A stretch of 64,000 nt of DNA, taken from assembly GCF_001984155.1 (NCBI RefSeq), contig NZ_MTQO01000054.1, positions 124,001 to 188,000 on the forward strand, given 5' to 3'. This document shows, one piece after another, positions 57,086 to 64,000 of the stretch (the stretch's first letter is position 1; each line of letters begins with the position of its first letter). A program made the position numbers and the translations under genes. The notes beneath the pieces were generated by a model. The model did no database searches. It saw only the letters and a program-made list of their open reading frames with translations, and was not told the DNA's origin. Source of the stretch: Actinosynnema sp. ALI-1.44 (GTDB lineage Bacteria; Actinomycetota; Actinomycetes; Mycobacteriales; Pseudonocardiaceae).

Positions 57086-58374
57086 GCTTTCACCGCCTGT
57101 GTGAGCGCCTGGTCGATGTCCCACAGGATGTCCTCGACGTCCTCCAGCCCGACCGACAACCGGATCAGGTCGGGACCGACACCGGCCGCGGCCAGGTGCT
57201 CGTCCGACAACTGCTGGTGCGTGGTGGACGCCGGGTGGATCACGAGACTGCGCGCGTCGCCGACGTTGGCCAAGTGGCTCAACAGCTCCACGGACTCGAC
57301 GAACTTCTGCCCGGCCTGGCGGCCACCCTTGACGCCGAACGAGAACACAGCGCCCGGTCCGTGCGGGAAGTACTTCTGCGCCCGCTTGTGATGCGGGTGC
57401 GACGGCAGGCCCGCATACCCGACCCACGCCACGCGGTCGTCGACCGACAACCGGGAGGCCACTTTCCGCGCGTTGGACACGTGCTCGTCCATCCGCTGCG
57501 GCAACGTCTCGACGCCTTGCAACAGCAGGAACGCCGAATGCGGCGAGAGCACCGCGCCGACGTCACGCAACTGTTCGGCCCGCAGGCGCGTGCAGAACGC
57601 GTATTCGCCGAAGTTCTCCCAGTACCTCAACCCGCCGTAGGACGGGACGACCTCGGTCATCCGGGGGAAGTTGCCGTTGCCCCAGTCGAATCGGCCGGAT
57701 TCGACGATCACGCCGCCGAGCGTCGTGCCGTGCCCGCCGAGGAACTTCGTCGCCGAGTGCAGCACGATGTCGGCGCCGTGCTCCAACGGCCTGCACAGGT
57801 ACGGCGTCGCCAGTGTCGCGTCCACGACCAGCGGAATCCCGTGCTCCCGAGCGAGCTCGCCGAGGCCTTCGAGGTCGGCGATGGCACCGGACGGGTTGCC
57901 GATCACCTCGGTGTAGATCACCTTGGTGCGGTCGGTGATCGCGGCGGCGTAGGCGTCCACCTCGCCGTCGACGAACGTCGTCGAGATCCCCAGGCGGCGC
58001 AGCGTGCCGTCGAGCTGGGTGACCGTGCCACCGTAGAGGCCGCTCGCCGACACGATGTGGTCGCCTGCCTCGGCCAGCGCGGTGAACGTGAGGAACTCGG
58101 CGGCCTGCCCGCTGGCGGTGGCCACCGCCCCGATCCCGCCTTCGAGGCTGGCGATCCGCTCCTCGAACGCGGCGACCGTCGGGTTGCCGATCCGGCTGTA
58201 GACGTTGCCGTACTTCTGCAGGGCGAACAGGTTCGCCGCGTCGGCGGTGTCCTCGAAGACGAAACTGGTCGACTGGTAGATGGGCACCGCTCTGGCCCCG
58301 GTGGTCGGGTCGGGTGCGCCACCAGCGTGCAACGCCCGCGTCCGGAAACCCCACGTCCGTTCACTCACCAGCAC
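57082..58374 (-). CDS. metY: O-acetylhomoserine sulfhydrylase (O-acetylhomoserine aminocarboxypropyltransferase)
   Basis: A 430-residue PLP enzyme of the Cys/Met metabolism family, which makes homocysteine from O-acetylhomoserine and sulfide. The length (about 430) and YQSTSFVFEDTADAANLFALQKYGNVYSRIGNPT fit the MetY branch rather than MetB (about 380). SASGLYGGT, EVIGNPSGAIADLEGL and HSATKFLGGHGTTLGG (the Lys is the PLP anchor, near residue 210) are present. The GTG at 58374 is used; GTG at 58368 is an alternative. It is coupled to the CoA-binding gene. Confidence 0.93.
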   Translation of the reverse strand: MLVSERTWGFRTRALHAGGAPDPTTGARAVPIYQSTSFVFEDTADAANLFALQKYGNVYSRIGNPTVAAFEERIASLEGGIGAVATASGQAAEFLTFTALAEAGDHIVSASGLYGGTVTQLDGTLRRLGISTTFVDGEVDAYAAAITDRTKVIYTEVIGNPSGAIADLEGLGELAREHGIPLVVDATLATPYLCRPLEHGADIVLHSATKFLGGHGTTLGGVIVESGRFDWGNGNFPRMTEVVPSYGGLRYWENFGEYAFCTRLRAEQLRDVGAVLSPHSAFLLLQGVETLPQRMDEHVSNARKVASRLSVDDRVAWVGYAGLPSHPHHKRAQKYFPHGPGAVFSFGVKGGRQAGQKFVESVELLSHLANVGDARSLVIHPASTTHQQLSDEHLAAAGVGPDLIRLSVGLEDVEDILWDIDQALTQAVKA

Positions 58375-58395
58375 ACCGTAGCGGCCGTGGAACGC

Positions 58396-58977
58396 TCATC
58401 CCACCAGTCGGGAGAGCCTGGCCAGCCGGTCCGCGGGCTTCTGCCGCGGACAGCTCGTGCACTTCTCCTCGTGCGAAGCGCCGAGGTAGATCAGGCAGCA
58501 CGACCCGCGCCGGACGAACTGACGCCCCCGGAGTTCGACGTACCGGGGCGTCGGCAGCTCGGCGCCGATCGCGGCGGCGAACTGGGCCGCCTGAGCCGCC
58601 CTGCCCGCCCACAGCAACCGCGTCGCCAGCGAGTCCGCGGCGATCGCCCACAGGTGCCGCTCCCGCGCGCCGCTGGCCTTCGCCACGGCGGCGATCGCGG
58701 CTGTCAGCATCTCGTGGGTCCGCGCGGGCAGATCCCCCTCGTAGACCGGCGACCGCGCGTCCAGCACGCGCCCGTCCGGCTCCATCAACAGCGTCACCGC
58801 GGCCAACCCGGGGTCACGGCCGTCGACGACCGGCCCGAACAGCACCGAACTGGCCGAGTACCACCACAGCACCCCCAGCGTGACCCGATCACCGAGCGGG
58901 TAGCGCCGCGCCGACAGCGTCAGTTGGTCGGCCAGCCACCCGGTGTCCTCGACGAACGCCCCCGGTACTTCGATCAC
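58396..58977 (-). CDS. FhuF-like (2Fe-2S) protein
   Basis: A 193-residue protein with an N-terminal FhuF-like domain (PLGDRVTLGVLWWYSASSVLFGPVV). The C-terminus carries the CC-x10-C-x2-C motif RRGSCCLIYLGASHEEKCTSCPRQ, which in FhuF ligates a 2Fe-2S cluster used to reduce iron from siderophores. Cytosolic. The GTG start overlaps the stop of the methyltransferase gene upstream (GTGA), so they form an operon. No siderophore transport genes are adjacent. Confidence 0.88.
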   Translation of the reverse strand: MIEVPGAFVEDTGWLADQLTLSARRYPLGDRVTLGVLWWYSASSVLFGPVVDGRDPGLAAVTLLMEPDGRVLDARSPVYEGDLPARTHEMLTAAIAAVAKASGARERHLWAIAADSLATRLLWAGRAAQAAQFAAAIGAELPTPRYVELRGRQFVRRGSCCLIYLGASHEEKCTSCPRQKPADRLARLSRLVG

Positions 58978-59834
58978 GAGTTTCTCCGGTAGACGGAAAC
59001 GACGAACGCCGCGGTGACCGTCAACGCGTGCTTGACCGAAGCCAGCGCCCCCTCCGCCACGTGGTACGCGTTGGGTCCCATGTGGACGACGCGGTGCACG
59101 TCACCGGGCTCGAGCGTCAGCTCGATCTCGCAGTCGTGCCGCCCGGTCAGTGCGAACTGGGCCTGCAGCGACGAGTCCAGCCTGGTCAGCTTGTCCGCGT
59201 CCACCTCGAGCATGTCCACGTACGTGCGCAGCTCGGACAGGTGCGTCGAGTCCGGAGTGACCACGACGAGCGTGCCTTCCGGGCGCAGCACCCGATGGCA
59301 TTCGATCAGGTTGCGCGGCGCGAAGATGTTCATGATCACGTCCGCCGACCGCTCCCGCAGCGGCCACGGCTTCCACAGGTCCCACGCGACCGCGCCGATG
59401 CCGGGGTGCGCGCGGGCGGCCCGGCGCAACGCGGCCGTGGACGTGTCCATGCCGAGCCCCGAGGCGGCCGGTGCGCGCGCCAATGTCGCCGCAAGGTAGT
59501 AACCCGTACCGGTACCCGCGTCCACCACGAGCGCGTCGCGGCGCAGGTCACGGGCGGCCTCGTGGGCCACCAGCCGGGCCAGTGGCGCGTAGTGCCCCGC
59601 TGAGAGGAACTCGTCCCGAGCGGCCACCATCTGGGTGGTGTCCCCGTTCCCGGACCCCAGCAGGTTCACGTAGCCCTGCTTGGCCAGGTCGAAACTGTGC
59701 CCTGACGTGCACCGCAGCGCCCGGTCGCGCTGGGTGAGGGGGGACTGGCAGTGCGGGCAGCACAGAGCCCCCAGCGGTACCGGTGGGAAACCAACCGGGT
59801 TGCCGGTCTTCTCGTCGCTTCTACCTCGGCTCAT
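58974..59834 (-). CDS. RlmA-type 23S rRNA guanine methyltransferase
   Basis: A 286-residue SAM-dependent methyltransferase. An N-terminal zinc finger CCPHCQSPLTQRDRALRCTSGHSFD leads to KQGYVNLL, the hallmark start of RlmA/TlrB enzymes that methylate G745/G748 of 23S rRNA. The SAM-binding loop LVVDAGTGTGYYLAA is near residue 100, followed by NIFAPRN and ECHRVLRPEGTLVVVTP. Whether it is the G745 or the G748 (TlrB, macrolide/tylosin resistance) type cannot be told here. Confidence 0.88.
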   Translation of the reverse strand: MSRGRSDEKTGNPVGFPPVPLGALCCPHCQSPLTQRDRALRCTSGHSFDLAKQGYVNLLGSGNGDTTQMVAARDEFLSAGHYAPLARLVAHEAARDLRRDALVVDAGTGTGYYLAATLARAPAASGLGMDTSTAALRRAARAHPGIGAVAWDLWKPWPLRERSADVIMNIFAPRNLIECHRVLRPEGTLVVVTPDSTHLSELRTYVDMLEVDADKLTRLDSSLQAQFALTGRHDCEIELTLEPGDVHRVVHMGPNAYHVAEGALASVKHALTVTAAFVVSVYRRNS

Positions 59835-59889
59835 CGTCCTACGACGCTATCCAGCCGCGGCCCGGTGGACAAAGCGGGTTGTCCGATTG

Positions 59890-59986
59890 GTAACGATTCA
59901 CTCGTGGACCAGGGGGGAAACGTTCTCGTAACAATGGGTGCCGCACAGTTCACCGCCGCGAAACGCGCGGTGCCATCTCAGGAAAC
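59890..59986 (+). promoter_or_regulatory. Candidate GlnR-binding region upstream of amtB
   Basis: GAAAC (59917-59921), a 6-bp spacer, then GTAAC (59928-59932) reproduces the spacing of adjacent GlnR half-sites (GTNAC-n6-GAAAC arrays). Another GTAAC is at 59890, and GAAAC occurs at 59960 and 59982, 22 bp apart. amtB-glnK-glnD operons are GlnR targets in actinomycetes. The region lies 50-145 bp before the amtB start. Confidence 0.55.
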
Positions 59987-60034
59987 ACCGCTTATCGATC
60001 CTGCCCGTTGCAAAGGACAGCACGGGAGGACGAT

Positions 60035-64000
<3,966 letters not shown>

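Overview
The window is high-GC DNA from an actinomycete, most likely of the order Pseudonocardiales (Amycolatopsis, Kibdelosporangium or Lentzea type). This rests on gene order and family content: frequent GTG/TTG starts, many 4-bp start/stop overlaps, an ECF sigma factor with a zinc anti-sigma partner, a GlnR-like box before amtB, and the chromosomal backbone sepIVA - yceD - rpmF - rnc - mutM - acyP - smc - ftsY - amtB - glnK - glnD, which I know from Mycobacterium and relatives. No rRNA, tRNA or CRISPR was seen.

Layout. 1-3.1 kb: cell-division coiled-coil gene (partial), yceD, rpmF, rnc, mutM. 3.2-8.8 kb: an asnB-marR operon with a candidate operator, a regulator with a transposase-like HTH, a two-gene serine-hydrolase operon and a remnant of an alpha/beta hydrolase. 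9.0-16.8 kb: a complete potassium operon kdpF-A-B-C-D-E, preceded by an extra 27-residue membrane peptide and a possibly structured leader. 16.9-19.8 kb: an alpha/beta hydrolase, a Cys-rich zinc-knuckle locus split between two frames, and two cell-surface Pro/Thr/Ser-rich proteins that share an upstream 12-mer. 19.9-25.2 kb: acyP, a SigL-like sigma/anti-sigma pair with a candidate autoregulatory promoter, and smc, which carries a one-base insertion as read here. 25.3-35.1 kb: accessory genes (MocR, two GNATs, HEAT-like protein, PucR, YceI, TetR, a sodium symporter and anmK). 35.2-36.5 kb: ftsY.

36.6-46.8 kb holds the most interesting locus: a secreted DNRLRE/FG-GAP/ricin-lectin protein convergent with a 2053-residue secreted RHS protein. 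The RHS C-terminus resembles Tse2-type ADP-ribosyltransferase-fold toxins, and a 161-residue candidate immunity gene follows 3 bp downstream. A strong bidirectional terminator separates the two arms.

47.1-55.8 kb is an allantoin/glyoxylate module: an AllR-like IclR regulator, malate synthase, a DUF6986-like protein, ureidoimidazoline decarboxylase, allantoinase and allantoicase. It has similar operator-like sites in both divergent promoters. It is interrupted by two decayed genes (xanthine dehydrogenase C-terminus and a B3/B4-domain protein) and a secreted hydrolase. Together these genes would turn the ureides from purine breakdown into glyoxylate and then malate.

55.8-64 kb: a DUF1206 membrane protein, a CoA-binding protein with O-acetylhomoserine sulfhydrylase, an FhuF-like iron-sulfur protein, an RlmA-like methyltransferase, and the ammonium operon amtB-glnK-glnD (glnD runs off the end). 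The backbone genes are thus interrupted by four accessory blocks.
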